64,000 nt of DNA from contig NZ_FOJM01000020.1 of NCBI RefSeq assembly GCF_900111825.1, positions 1 to 64,000 on the forward strand, written 5' to 3'. The translations under genes and the position numbers were made by a program. Positions 32,523 to 42,438 of this stretch are shown one piece after another. Positions within the stretch are counted from its first letter, which is position 1; each line of letters begins with the position of its first letter. The DNA is from Pedobacter suwonensis. Lineage in GTDB: Bacteria; Bacteroidota; Bacteroidia; Sphingobacteriales; Sphingobacteriaceae. The notes beneath the pieces were generated by a model. It was not told the DNA's origin. It saw nothing but the letters and a program-made list of their open reading frames with translations, and did no database searches.

Positions 32523-34496
32523 ATGAATAAAATCTTCGCCCTGTTACCCCTTTTTTTTCTATCACTAACTACTCAGGCACAAAACTTTACCTTCGGTTCT
32601 ATTACCTACGACGATTACGAATTCGACAAAAAGAAATTAGACAGTAATGCCAATGCCATCGTTTTAAAAGAATTCGGCACCGCCTCAATCCAGCAAGATG
32701 ATGCTACAGGAAGTTTAGAACTGGTTTTTGAACACCATGTAAAAATCAAAATCTTTAACAAGGAAGGCTTTAAAGAGGCCAATATTGTTATTCCAACCTA
32801 TAAAGATGAATCCCGCGAGGAGACGATCAGTGAAATAAAGGCATCTACTTTTAATCATATCGGTAATGATTTTACCGAAACAATTATGGATAAAAAAGCC
32901 ATTTTCGTCGAGAACAGGTCTAAATATACCAGACTGACCAAGTTTACACTTCCAAACCTTAAAGAAGGATCGGTTATTGAATACAGTTATAAATTAAAAT
33001 CGCCCAACTTATTTAATTTCAGAACTTGGGAATTTCAGAGCAATATTCCGAAGGTCATAAGTGAGTATCTGGTTTATATTCCCGGCATTTATAATTACAA
33101 TGTATCGTTACGTGGTTTTCAGAAACTGACGGATCAAAAAGCTGAAATCAGCAGGGAATGTTTAAGGCTATCTGGCGTACCGATTGATTGTTCCAAAATC
33201 AATTACACGATGAAGAATATTCCGGCTTTTATCGAAGAAGATAATATGACCGCGCCCAGTAACTTCAAATCGGCGATTTATTTTGAACTTTCTGATGTTC
33301 AGAACTTAAACGGCAGTAAAACATCCTACACCAAAACCTGGAAAGATATTGATTTCGAGCTGTCATCTTATAAAACACTGGGCAGCCAGATGAAAAGAAA
33401 AGATGTTTTTAAAGATCTTATCCCGGAAATCACAAAAGGAAGTTCATCAGATTTAGATAAAGCGAAGTCCGTTTATAATTATATCAAAAAGCAGATCAAG
33501 TGGAATAATTACTACGGAAAGTACTCAGAAGATAACATCAAAAAAGCACTGGATAGCAGATCGGGCAATGTAGCAGATGTTAACCTAAGCTTAATTGCAG
33601 CGCTTTCTGCTGCCGGTTTGGATGCTGAAGCCGTAATTCTATCAACCCGTGACAATGGAACAGTAAACAAGCTTTACCCGGTAATGAGCGATTTTAACTA
33701 TTTGATTGCCAAAGTAAATATTGGCGATAAAAGTTATTTACTGGATGCTACAGAACCACTACTGCCTTTCGGTTTACTACCGCTACGCTGCATAAATGAC
33801 CAGGGACGTGTAATCAACTTAAAAAAACCATCTTATTGGATCGATTTAATTGCGAGTCAAAAATCGACAACCAGTTACATCATGACCGGAAAGATGACCG
33901 TTGATGGAAAAATTATTGGTACTTTAACCACCTATACAACGGGATATGCGGCGTATGGAAAGCGGAAAGAAATCCTTCAACACAGTTCTCCCGATGAATA
34001 TGTAGAGAAACTTGATGAGCGATTAACCAGAATAAAAATATTGGATCATCAAATTTCAAATCTTGATAGTGTTGAGAATTCTCTGGAAGAGAAATATGAG
34101 GTAGAACTCACCATAAACGATGGCACAAATAATGATCAGTTCTATTTTAGTCCTTTTTTTATCCATACCATCTCGAAAAATCCATTTAATTTGAACGAGC
34201 GTACCTACCCTGTTGATTTAGGTGCAGCGTCTGATGAGCGCATTACCATTAACGTGCTTTTACCCGAAAAATACCTGTTACTGGAAAAACCAAAAGATAT
34301 GGCCATCGCTTTACCTAATGCGGGCGGAAAGTATTTGTTGCAAACCGCTCTGGATGATAATACCATTTCAATGAACCAGATTTTGCAGTTCAACAACGCT
34401 ATATACCAGCCCGAAGAATACCTTTTCCTAAAAGAATTTTATAGCAAAATTATTCAAAACCAAAAAACAGAGTGTTTATTAAAAAAGACAAATTAA
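32523..34496 (+). CDS. DUF3857/transglutaminase-like exported protein
   Basis: 657 aa from MNKIFALL, which gives a clear signal peptide (LSLTTQAQN); the longer frame from 32460 puts 21 extra residues before it. Order of parts: DUF3857 (about 40-270; VKIKIFNKEGFKEANIVIP), then a transglutaminase-like domain (about 280-400; AKSVYNYIKKQIKWNNYYG), then a DUF3858-type beta domain. The usual transglutaminase cysteine is absent (the GNVADVN position), so it may be non-catalytic. The next gene begins one base after the stop and is a paralogue. Confidence 0.88.
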   Translation: MNKIFALLPLFFLSLTTQAQNFTFGSITYDDYEFDKKKLDSNANAIVLKEFGTASIQQDDATGSLELVFEHHVKIKIFNKEGFKEANIVIPTYKDESREETISEIKASTFNHIGNDFTETIMDKKAIFVENRSKYTRLTKFTLPNLKEGSVIEYSYKLKSPNLFNFRTWEFQSNIPKVISEYLVYIPGIYNYNVSLRGFQKLTDQKAEISRECLRLSGVPIDCSKINYTMKNIPAFIEEDNMTAPSNFKSAIYFELSDVQNLNGSKTSYTKTWKDIDFELSSYKTLGSQMKRKDVFKDLIPEITKGSSSDLDKAKSVYNYIKKQIKWNNYYGKYSEDNIKKALDSRSGNVADVNLSLIAALSAAGLDAEAVILSTRDNGTVNKLYPVMSDFNYLIAKVNIGDKSYLLDATEPLLPFGLLPLRCINDQGRVINLKKPSYWIDLIASQKSTTSYIMTGKMTVDGKIIGTLTTYTTGYAAYGKRKEILQHSSPDEYVEKLDERLTRIKILDHQISNLDSVENSLEEKYEVELTINDGTNNDQFYFSPFFIHTISKNPFNLNERTYPVDLGAASDERITINVLLPEKYLLLEKPKDMAIALPNAGGKYLLQTALDDNTISMNQILQFNNAIYQPEEYLFLKEFYSKIIQNQKTECLLKKTN

Positions 34497-34497
34497 A

Positions 34498-36405
34498 ATG
34501 AGGTTATTATTTACCATTCTTGCCTTATTTTTGGTTTCTGTTGCAAGTTTTGCACAAGATAACTACGATGTTGATTTAATCCCATCAAATCTCCGTAACC
34601 GAGCCAACGCCTGTATCCGTAATGAGGAAACAACTGTCGACATGCGTTCGCCTGATAACGTTTTACTAAATGTGAAAAAGGCCATTACTGTTTTTAACCA
34701 AAATGGTGAGGCGCAGGCACGTTTAGTAATCTTCTACGATAAAAATATTTCGATTAAAAGCATCAAGGGAGAAGTTTACAACAGTGTTGGCAAACTGACG
34801 CATAAATTCTCTCAAAATGATTTTGCGGACATGAGCGCCGCAGATGGGTTTTCGCTTTTTGTTGATAGCCGTGTTAAACACTATCTACCATCGGTAACTG
34901 AGTATCCTTATACGCTTGTATATAATTATGAGATTAGAAATAAGCAAAATCTAATCATCCCTGATTGGACACCTAAACCCGCAGATGACGTTTCGGTGGA
35001 AAAAAGTACTTATACCTTGATCTGCAAGCCAACGGACGACGTTAGAATAAAAACGCAAAATTATACCGGAAAACCAGAAGTTATAACAGATGAAAAGCAG
35101 CAGAAATCTGTTTGGAAAGTGAATAACATTTTAGCTGTTAAACCCGAACCCTACAGCCCGGCTAGGGATACCTATTTTACCAACATACAGATTGCCCCAA
35201 AAGCGTTTTATTATTACAATCATAAAGGCATTTATACCGATTGGAAAGAACTGGGCAAATGGATTTATGACGATTTACTGGTAGCCCGTAAAGCTTTGCC
35301 CGCATCTACCATTGAGATGATCAAAGACCTGGTAAAAAACGAAAAAACAGACAAAGATAAAGCGCGTAAAATTTATCAGTATTTACAGGATAAAACCAGG
35401 TATATCAGCGTCCAGATTGGTATTGGTGGTTTTCAGCCCGTTGCAGCAAGCGAGGTAGACCGACTGGGTTATGGCGACTGTAAAGCGCTGGTCAATTACA
35501 TGCAAAGTTTGCTCCAGGCTGTAAACATAACATCTTATTACTGTGTGGTATCAGCTGGTTCTGAAAAGAAGAGCATGGACCCATCATATGCCAGTATGGA
35601 TCAGGGCAATCATATTATTCTCTGCATGCCGTTAGATGGTGATACCACCTGGCTGGAATGCACCAGCCAAAAAATTCCATTTGGTTATTTAAGTGATTTT
35701 ACTGATGACAGACTGGTATTGGCCTGCACAGCAGATGGCGGAAAATTATTGCGTACCCCAAAACTGACTACAGATGAAAACCTGCAGATACGCAAGGCTG
35801 AGTTGACACTACAGCCAGACGGAAGTATAGCCGGCAAAATGCATACCGCTTACACTGGATCACAATATGAAAACCAGGAACGCCTGATCGATAAACCGGT
35901 AACAGAACAGCATAAATCATTAAAAGAGACTTATAATATTGATAATATCGATTTTGAAACGGTTTCATTCGTTCAAAAAAAGGACATCAAGCCTAAACTG
36001 ATAGAAGATATAACCGTCAGTATCAGAAATTATGCACCTGTAAACGGGAATAAGATGTTTTTACAGCTTAATGCCTTTAACGTAAAACGATCAGTCCCCG
36101 AAGTAAAAAACAGGACATTACCCGTTTATATCAACCGTGGTTATACCGATGAGGACACTATTGTTTATACGCTGCCTGATAATGTAGATTCAGAATTAAT
36201 AACCGGGCAAAATAAAACCTTTAAAAATGCATTTGGCGAGTACACCTGCAAAGCGAGTGTAGAAGGAAATAAGTTAACCTATTACCGAAAATTTATTTTA
36301 AACGATGGGACATTCCCAGCAGAACGGTATGCTGAATTTTCGAAATTTATAAATGACGTAAATGCTGCCGATTATCTAAAATTAGCCATTAGCTTAAAAA
36401 AATAA
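34498..36405 (+). CDS. DUF3857/transglutaminase-like exported protein, second of a tandem pair
   Basis: 635 aa with a signal peptide (VSVASFAQD). DUF3857 at about 45-250, then a transglutaminase fold with KIYQYLQDKTRYISVQIGIGGFQP and RLGYGDCKALVNYM, where the cysteine of YGDCKAL is at the catalytic position. It therefore keeps the residue that its upstream neighbour lacks. The pair shares one transcript and may work as a heteromer. Exported (periplasmic), role unknown. A short opposite-strand gene overlaps its last codons. Confidence 0.88.
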   Translation: MRLLFTILALFLVSVASFAQDNYDVDLIPSNLRNRANACIRNEETTVDMRSPDNVLLNVKKAITVFNQNGEAQARLVIFYDKNISIKSIKGEVYNSVGKLTHKFSQNDFADMSAADGFSLFVDSRVKHYLPSVTEYPYTLVYNYEIRNKQNLIIPDWTPKPADDVSVEKSTYTLICKPTDDVRIKTQNYTGKPEVITDEKQQKSVWKVNNILAVKPEPYSPARDTYFTNIQIAPKAFYYYNHKGIYTDWKELGKWIYDDLLVARKALPASTIEMIKDLVKNEKTDKDKARKIYQYLQDKTRYISVQIGIGGFQPVAASEVDRLGYGDCKALVNYMQSLLQAVNITSYYCVVSAGSEKKSMDPSYASMDQGNHIILCMPLDGDTTWLECTSQKIPFGYLSDFTDDRLVLACTADGGKLLRTPKLTTDENLQIRKAELTLQPDGSIAGKMHTAYTGSQYENQERLIDKPVTEQHKSLKETYNIDNIDFETVSFVQKKDIKPKLIEDITVSIRNYAPVNGNKMFLQLNAFNVKRSVPEVKNRTLPVYINRGYTDEDTIVYTLPDNVDSELITGQNKTFKNAFGEYTCKASVEGNKLTYYRKFILNDGTFPAERYAEFSKFINDVNAADYLKLAISLKK

Positions 36406-36511
36406 TTCCGAGTCCAATACCGATGATCATGATCAGGTACATCAAAATCTCTGTCGTGGCAAATTTCTTGTACTTCGTCCAGAAAGAATAATCATTTTCG
36501 TTGTTTGGCAT
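36389..36511 (-). CDS. Small membrane protein, 40 aa, overlapping a convergent gene
   Basis: Found by reading the minus strand: start MPNNENDYSFWTKYKK, then a single membrane helix (about residues 22-39, EILMYLIMIIGIGLGIIFLS). Its last 17 bases lie inside the 3' end of the second DUF3857 gene. The amphipathic start plus one helix, and a length typical of real small membrane proteins, argue for translation, but no other evidence is available. Confidence 0.5.
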   Translation of the reverse strand: MPNNENDYSFWTKYKKFATTEILMYLIMIIGIGLGIIFLS

Positions 36512-36754
36512 GCTTATTTATTTTGTGCTGTAAAAATAGGCAAATAGATTTAGAACAAAAGATATATTTTAGTTTCTCGCTATCTCAAAAGCTCCTTTTA
36601 AAACCATAAAAAATTCAAAATATTCAAAAAAGCTATTGGGATATGGCCAGTATTTTTTAAAACATCATGTATATTAGCATTACAAACTAAATGCAGGCAA
36701 TATTTATATAATACCATCGTATAAATAATGCTGAATTAAAATAAACCAAACTGA

Positions 36755-37540
36755 ATGAAGAAGTATGTCATGCGCTTTGCTACGGCTTTTTTAATGGTCA
36801 TGAGCATTATCGGAACAAGCTGGAAAGCAATAGATCGTCAACAAACACAACACGATGTAATTAAAAATATAGCGGCAGATAGTCTGTACAGCCAACTCGT
36901 TTCCAGTATATACCATGAAATTCATTTAGATGCTGTGGGATTAACACAGCAGGTTTTTGAAAAAGCATTAACCGGTTTTTACAACATGAAATATTCCGGC
37001 CTGGTAAATACCAAATCCATTTTAACCATTGCCGATTTTGATCAGGAAAGTACCAGAAAGCGGCTATACATCATTGATTTAGCTGATAGAAAGTTGATTC
37101 TAAATACCTGGGTAGCACACGGGCAAAACAGCGGTGGCGATAAACCTTCATCATTCTCAAATAAGATAAATTCAAATCAAAGCAGCCTGGGTTTCTATTT
37201 AACAGGTGAGATATATTATGGCAAACATGGCCGTTCGCTTAAATTAGACGGTATGGATCAAGATTTTAACAACAATGCCAGGGAAAGATCAATTGTGGTG
37301 CACGGTGCCAGTTATGTGAGTCAGAAAAGCATAGACGAATTGGGAAGACTGGGCAGAAGTCAGGGTTGTCCTGCTGTTCCGGCTAAACTGGCAGATGACA
37401 TCATTAACACCATTTCAGACCATACGGTGCTTTATATCAATAATTCAAACCAATTGTATTATTCTTCTTTTTTAAACGAAACGCTTGCGGCAAGTGTGGC
37501 TTTAAACCAACCACAGGTTTTTGCCTCAAAGACAGATTAA
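36755..37540 (+). CDS. Exported murein L,D-transpeptidase catalytic domain protein
   Basis: 261 aa with an N-terminal signal or anchor (about 1-25). The C-terminal half matches the murein L,D-transpeptidase catalytic-domain family: RSIVVHGASYVS with His183 and GRLGRSQGCPAVP with nucleophile Cys205, spaced as in YkuD-type enzymes, plus INSNQSSLGFYLTGEIYYG earlier. It may cross-link or remodel peptidoglycan, or attach lipoproteins. Its stop overlaps the convergent hypothetical gene by four bases. Confidence 0.88.
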   Translation: MKKYVMRFATAFLMVMSIIGTSWKAIDRQQTQHDVIKNIAADSLYSQLVSSIYHEIHLDAVGLTQQVFEKALTGFYNMKYSGLVNTKSILTIADFDQESTRKRLYIIDLADRKLILNTWVAHGQNSGGDKPSSFSNKINSNQSSLGFYLTGEIYYGKHGRSLKLDGMDQDFNNNARERSIVVHGASYVSQKSIDELGRLGRSQGCPAVPAKLADDIINTISDHTVLYINNSNQLYYSSFLNETLAASVALNQPQVFASKTD

Positions 37541-37989
37541 TGAGGTTTAATGTTTTTGGCGTTTAGTTTTTTTGGAAAAATTTTGATAAAAAGTGATTGG
37601 CTGCCTGCAAGCAAATCCCAAACCCAACGGTTCCCATCAACATCTTTTTCACCGCAATCTACAACCTCAGCGCGTTTGAGTAATTTTTTAACAATCGCCT
37701 GAATCCATTTTATCCCTACAATCCGGTTAAAGTGCAATCCCAAATAGTCGCAATATACATGTACAAGAATCTCTACAATAAGCGAGGCATTTGATATTGC
37801 GAGTTTCTTTCCAAAATGTTGTTCATAATCAGCCTTAATGGTATTGACCAGAACTTCAAACCGTTCTAGCCTGACCACTGCTGTTCCTTCAAGATAAGAC
37901 CAGAGTTGTGCATTACTGTACACCCGGATTAGTTTGGGTTCAAGTCCCACTTTAATTTGTTTTTCTTTCAGTTGGTAAATTTTATCCAT
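37537..37989 (-). CDS. Hypothetical protein, 150 aa
   Basis: Not recognised. Soluble, mixed alpha/beta, no signal. It has a basic C-terminus (KIFPKKLNAKNIKPH), a central hydrophobic helix (SLIVEILVHVYCDYLGL) and the segment VVDCGEKDVDGNRWVWDLL. It is encoded opposite to the L,D-transpeptidase, overlapping its stop by four bases, and diverges from topB. Coding is supported by unbroken length and composition. Confidence 0.6.
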   Translation of the reverse strand: MDKIYQLKEKQIKVGLEPKLIRVYSNAQLWSYLEGTAVVRLERFEVLVNTIKADYEQHFGKKLAISNASLIVEILVHVYCDYLGLHFNRIVGIKWIQAIVKKLLKRAEVVDCGEKDVDGNRWVWDLLAGSQSLFIKIFPKKLNAKNIKPH

Positions 37990-38191
37990 TCATTAAAATA
38001 ATTGTGAAGGTTAGATAGACATATTACCGAATTGTTAATCAATCCGATATAAAAACCGCCGACCCAACTGATGGACAAACTTATCTGGTAATTGTTTACA
38101 AAAAGGTTTATTAAAAGGCATTGTGAGTAATTTTTTTAAGCTATTGCCAATATTTTAATCATCTTTGGGGTTTGAAAAGATAAGCCCATTC

Positions 38192-40045
38192 ATGAAGATT
38201 GTAATTGCAGAAAAGCCTTCTGTTGGTCGTGAACTTGCTAAAGTTTTCGGAGCAACCACCAGAAAAGATGGATACATTGAAGGTAAAGGATATTCTTTTA
38301 CCTGGGCATTCGGGCATTTATTGCAATTGGCTCCTCCTCAGGATTATGGTTTTATTGGCTGGCGAAAGCAACATTTGCCCATGCTTCCGCAGAAGTTTAA
38401 ACTCGCTGTCAGAAAGATTAAAACAAAAGATGGTTTTGTGGAAGATCCTGCGGTACGCAAACAATTGGACACGATCAAAAAACTTTTTGATGAAGCAAGT
38501 GAAATTATCGTAGCAACGGATGCGGGGCGCGAGGGTGAATTGATTTTCAGGTACATTTATTACTACCTCAAATGCAAAAAACCATTTAAACGCCTCTGGA
38601 TCTCTTCACAAACCGATGAAGCCATAAAAGATGGATTCAGGAATTTAAAACCCGGAACCGATTACGATACCTTATTTAATTCGGCCCATTGCCGTTCGGA
38701 GTCTGACTGGCTGGTGGGCATGAATGCCACGCAGGCACTCAGCATATCTGCAGGCAACAGAACAGTTCTTTCCTTAGGAAGGGTACAAACACCTACCCTG
38801 GCGATGATTTGTGCGCGTTTTTTAGAGATTAAAAATTTCGTTCCTCAAACCTATTATCAGATCAGTATTTTGCTGGCCAAAGATGAACAGGTTTTTAAAG
38901 CCATATCAACCGCTAACTACAAGGAAAAGGAAGAGGCTGAAAAATTATTTGCCCTGGTAGAAGATGTGGCTTCCGGCTTTCCAATTGGTGGAAATATTAC
39001 GGCTGTAGAAGCGAAACCAAGGAAAGAACCTCCTCCACTACTGCATGACTTAAGCAGTTTGCAGCAAGAAGCCAATAAGAAAAAAGGATATACCGCCGAC
39101 CAGACACTTAGTATTTTACAGAACCTGTATGAGAGTAAACTGGTTTCTTACCCCCGTACCGGCTCGCGATATATCGGTGATGATATTTTTGCCGGCGTTC
39201 CGGATCTGATTGCAAAATTTACCAGTCATCCTGATTTTGGAAAACAAGCGCAGTTTTTACAAACGGTAACCCTTAATAAGCGGAGTGTGAACGCCAAAAA
39301 AGTAACCGATCACCATGCAATTCTGCCGACCGGCGAACAGGCCTACGGATTGAGTCCGGATAAACAGGCGATATACGATATGGTTGTTGGCCGTATGATT
39401 GAGTCATTTCATCAGGAATGCATGAAGGAATTAACCAAAATAACCATTCAATCAGGCGTTACTTTTGTGGCTAATGGAACGGTAATCCGTTCTGCAGGCT
39501 GGCGTGCCGTTTTTAACGACCCTGAAGATGATAAAAAGGATGAAGACAATGCAGCATTGCCAAAGGTGGCGGTTGGCGAACAATTGCCTATCACTGAAAA
39601 ATCCCTTTTGGAAAAACAAACCAAGCCTAAGCCCATGTATAATGAGGCTTCGTTATTAAAAGCACTGGAAACGTGCGGCAAAGAAATTGAAGATGAAGAA
39701 TTGCGTTATGCCATGAAAGATAGTGGTTTAGGCACACCGGCAACACGTGCATCTATCATAGAAACTTTAATTACCAGAGAATACATTACCAGGGAAAAAA
39801 GGAATCTAGTACCCACCAATAAAGGCCTGGCGGTTTACGAAGTAGTTAAAGATAAACAAATTGCACAGGCAGAACTTACAGGACAATGGGAAAAGAGACT
39901 GGAAGAAATCCGTTCAGGTTCATCAGTAAAAGATTTTAAATCTGAAATTACTGAATACACCAAAACCATTACACACGAACTTTTAATTGCAGGCGCCAGC
40001 ATATCAGGCAAGCTCGAGGAAGAAAAGAAGATGGAAAAAGTTTAG
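38192..40045 (+). CDS. topB: DNA topoisomerase III (type IA)
   Basis: 617 aa from MKIVIAEKPSVG; the longer frame uses a TTG nine codons earlier and adds nothing conserved. Toprim domain (about 1-140, EKPSVGRELA and DAGREGELIFRYI) and the central gate with catalytic Tyr320 in LVSYPRTGSRYI, then the domain with GTPATRASIIETLI. It stops without C-terminal zinc ribbons. Relaxes negatively supercoiled DNA and decatenates. CATCTTTG (38160-38167) may be its -7 box. It ends one base before the convergent helicase gene. Confidence 0.94.
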   Translation: MKIVIAEKPSVGRELAKVFGATTRKDGYIEGKGYSFTWAFGHLLQLAPPQDYGFIGWRKQHLPMLPQKFKLAVRKIKTKDGFVEDPAVRKQLDTIKKLFDEASEIIVATDAGREGELIFRYIYYYLKCKKPFKRLWISSQTDEAIKDGFRNLKPGTDYDTLFNSAHCRSESDWLVGMNATQALSISAGNRTVLSLGRVQTPTLAMICARFLEIKNFVPQTYYQISILLAKDEQVFKAISTANYKEKEEAEKLFALVEDVASGFPIGGNITAVEAKPRKEPPPLLHDLSSLQQEANKKKGYTADQTLSILQNLYESKLVSYPRTGSRYIGDDIFAGVPDLIAKFTSHPDFGKQAQFLQTVTLNKRSVNAKKVTDHHAILPTGEQAYGLSPDKQAIYDMVVGRMIESFHQECMKELTKITIQSGVTFVANGTVIRSAGWRAVFNDPEDDKKDEDNAALPKVAVGEQLPITEKSLLEKQTKPKPMYNEASLLKALETCGKEIEDEELRYAMKDSGLGTPATRASIIETLITREYITREKRNLVPTNKGLAVYEVVKDKQIAQAELTGQWEKRLEEIRSGSSVKDFKSEITEYTKTITHELLIAGASISGKLEEEKKMEKV

Positions 40046-40046
40046 C

Positions 40047-41954
40047 TTATAAGTCCATAAACTGCCACGCACTATGATAAGCATCCAGTTGTTCTGCGTA
40101 GCGGATAAAATCAGCATAAAAAGCAGATTTCGATAAGGTAGCGCTATCGCCAATTACAACCAGTTTTTTCTTCGCCCTGGTCATGGCCACATTCATTCTA
40201 CGTGTATCCGATAAGAAGCCGATGTTTCCATCGCTGTTACTTCTGGTCAGGCTGATATAAACTACGTCCCGCTCCTGTCCCTGAAAACTGTCAATGGTAT
40301 TTACCGCAATTTTGTCGCGATAGGGAATCAATGCTTCACTTTCTTCAATCAGGGTGTTCAATAGCTGAACCTGTTGTTTATAAGGTGATATAATGGCAAT
40401 AGAAGGAAAGCTCTCATTTTTGCTACCTAAATCAGCAACAAGGTGTATGAGATGTTTAACCAAAAACCCAGCTTCATCAGGATTGGTCGTGCTGGTTCCG
40501 TCTGATTTTTCATCGTAGCTACAACCTGCCGTATCAATAAACTGGATCGGTTCATCGCCCGAAAATAATAAGCGGTCTGCAACAGACTGATGAGCCTTTA
40601 GCGCATCTTTGTAAAACACCTGAGATGAATAACCCATTATAGCAGTATTCATTCTGTATTGTGTATTCAATAATACAACTGCTTCTGGATGAAGATTTAC
40701 TACCTTTTCCAATAAAGTATTGCTTAAGCCGTTTCTGGCAGCTTCATTTGATTTAATCGTTGGCGAAAGCTGAAAATGATCTCCAGCCAAAATAATTTTT
40801 TGCGCCTTTAAAATCGGTATCCAGCAAGCCGGTTCCAAAGCCTGCCCGGCCTCATCAATTACGATGGTATTATACTTTAAATTCCGGACGGTATAATGGT
40901 TAGCACCTACTAAAGTAGCGGTAATAATCTGCGCTTTGTTAAACAGATTATCCATCATGTATTGCTCCGTTTTTTCTACTTCTCTTCCGATTTTATGTGC
41001 TTCATCAAACAAGGCTTTACGTTGATCGCGTTCTGCTTTACCAAAACTCCGCTTATATTTGTGCGCCATATTTTTGTACTCACTCGCCTGTTTTTTTAAG
41101 GCTTTAATGGTTTTCATCTCCGGATGATCGGCCATCTGATGATCAAGCGTAGCTGCTACTAACTTCTCTGAAACCCTTGCAGGATTTCCTACCCGGATTA
41201 CTTTTAGTCCTTCGGCAGCCAACTTCTCTGTAAGTAAATCAACAGCGGTATTACTTGGTGCTACCACGAGCATTTTTTGATCGTGATGCTTCACCAATGA
41301 TTTTATAGCATGCACCAGCGTAGTTGTTTTTCCAGTACCTGGCGGGCCATGAACTATAGCCAGATGATCAGCTGCAATGATTTTATTCACGGCCAATTGC
41401 TGTGAATCGTTTAGCGTATTGGGAATAACAAACTTCTCTTCTCCCCGAAAGGACGGTTTATCTCCTGCTGTTAAAATACGGATCAGTTTATTGTCTGCAT
41501 CATTTTCGGCTAAGTTTGAAGCTTGCTTAAGTGCACGCTGCATTTCATCATAGCTGTTGTTATCAAAAAGCAGATCCACACCCAATTTGCCATCTCTCGT
41601 CCAATCGGGCAGTTCATCAACACGGAAGCTGATTTTCATCCTGCTGCTACTTTGATGATTAATAATCCCTTCCAGCCGATTTTCTTTGGCATCATGATTC
41701 GAAAATAATACCACAGCAGCGCCAAAACGGAACTGATGAGAAAAATCCTGATGGGTAGTTCTTTCCAGCTCAACTGTTAAATAATCACCACGGCCAACTT
41801 CCGTATTTCTGATGGCAATCGGGTACCAGGTTAAGCCTAAAGCCCTTCTGTCGGCAGGCGAAGTGTTTTCAGTAAGTTTTAAATACGATTGTAAATCTTC
41901 TTTACGTTCGGTATCAAGCAGATCCTGAAGATTTTTAAAATATTCTTTCGGCAA
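40047..41954 (-). CDS. UPF1/SMUBP-2-like superfamily 1 helicase
   Basis: 635 aa, AAA_11/AAA_12 type. Walker A GPPGTGKTT (about 203-211), motif II VIDEAGQAL, motif III GDHFQLSPTI, and C-terminal motifs NTIDSFQGQERDVVYISLTRS and RRMNVAMTRAKKKLVVIGD. The N-terminal part contains the beta-barrel typical of IGHMBP2-like helicases. Probably unwinds or translocates on RNA or DNA with 5'-3' polarity. The start is TTG; no ATG exists near the conserved N-terminus. Converges on topB with a one-base gap and no terminator between. Confidence 0.9.
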   Translation of the reverse strand: MPKEYFKNLQDLLDTERKEDLQSYLKLTENTSPADRRALGLTWYPIAIRNTEVGRGDYLTVELERTTHQDFSHQFRFGAAVVLFSNHDAKENRLEGIINHQSSSRMKISFRVDELPDWTRDGKLGVDLLFDNNSYDEMQRALKQASNLAENDADNKLIRILTAGDKPSFRGEEKFVIPNTLNDSQQLAVNKIIAADHLAIVHGPPGTGKTTTLVHAIKSLVKHHDQKMLVVAPSNTAVDLLTEKLAAEGLKVIRVGNPARVSEKLVAATLDHQMADHPEMKTIKALKKQASEYKNMAHKYKRSFGKAERDQRKALFDEAHKIGREVEKTEQYMMDNLFNKAQIITATLVGANHYTVRNLKYNTIVIDEAGQALEPACWIPILKAQKIILAGDHFQLSPTIKSNEAARNGLSNTLLEKVVNLHPEAVVLLNTQYRMNTAIMGYSSQVFYKDALKAHQSVADRLLFSGDEPIQFIDTAGCSYDEKSDGTSTTNPDEAGFLVKHLIHLVADLGSKNESFPSIAIISPYKQQVQLLNTLIEESEALIPYRDKIAVNTIDSFQGQERDVVYISLTRSNSDGNIGFLSDTRRMNVAMTRAKKKLVVIGDSATLSKSAFYADFIRYAEQLDAYHSAWQFMDL

Positions 41955-42054
41955 GGAGAAAGTAGGTTAAATGGTTAATTGTTGTATTATGCGATTGCTA
42001 AAATAATGGATTGTTTAAATTTAACGCTATGTGCCAGGCGCCACGAGCATAACG

Positions 42055-42438
42055 CTATAAAACCAGCTCCTGGTGTAACCTTAACAACGTCTCTTCGGGA
42101 TCATCGCAAAAACCAGGGTGCACTTTTGAGCACTGCACTACTGTACTTCTGGTTGCAGTAAGCCATCTAAAACGGGAAGCCTGATCATATTGACCAATTG
42201 GACCAGAACCCTCCGCAGCCAAACTTATTCTTTCGAATGCACACAAGTTTAAGCTAAGTTCGTTTAAATCTGTTTCTGCAGAAAAAGCCCTTATTTTTTT
42301 CTCATCCAAAGAAAAAATACTTTTCAGAAACTTTTGCCTGGCACAAAACAAAATAATACCCACATTAATAAATTCCTCACGTTCTACCCTTGGCATTACG
42401 CGAATCACAGCATACTCAAATAAAAATTTCTCTTGCAT
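42055..42438 (-). CDS. DUF3037 protein, partner of the HipA-like kinase
   Basis: 127 aa with the DUF3037 pattern: YAVIRVMPRVEREEFINVGIILFC at the start, a middle helical segment (LCAFERISLAAEGSGPIG), and the final VVQCSKVHPGFCDDPEETLLRLHQELVL. Its start codon overlaps the 3' end of the HipA-like gene by 23 bases, so the two are translated together. DUF3037 genes very often follow such a HipA-type gene. The biochemical role is unknown; a regulator or target of the kinase is the natural guess. Confidence 0.85.
   Translation of the reverse strand: MQEKFLFEYAVIRVMPRVEREEFINVGIILFCARQKFLKSIFSLDEKKIRAFSAETDLNELSLNLCAFERISLAAEGSGPIGQYDQASRFRWLTATRSTVVQCSKVHPGFCDDPEETLLRLHQELVL

Noticed and set aside
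38192..40045. topB as a mark of an integrated conjugative element
   Set aside because: topB genes occur in such elements in Bacteroidota, but no tra, mob, integrase or attachment repeats are present, and neighbours are housekeeping genes.
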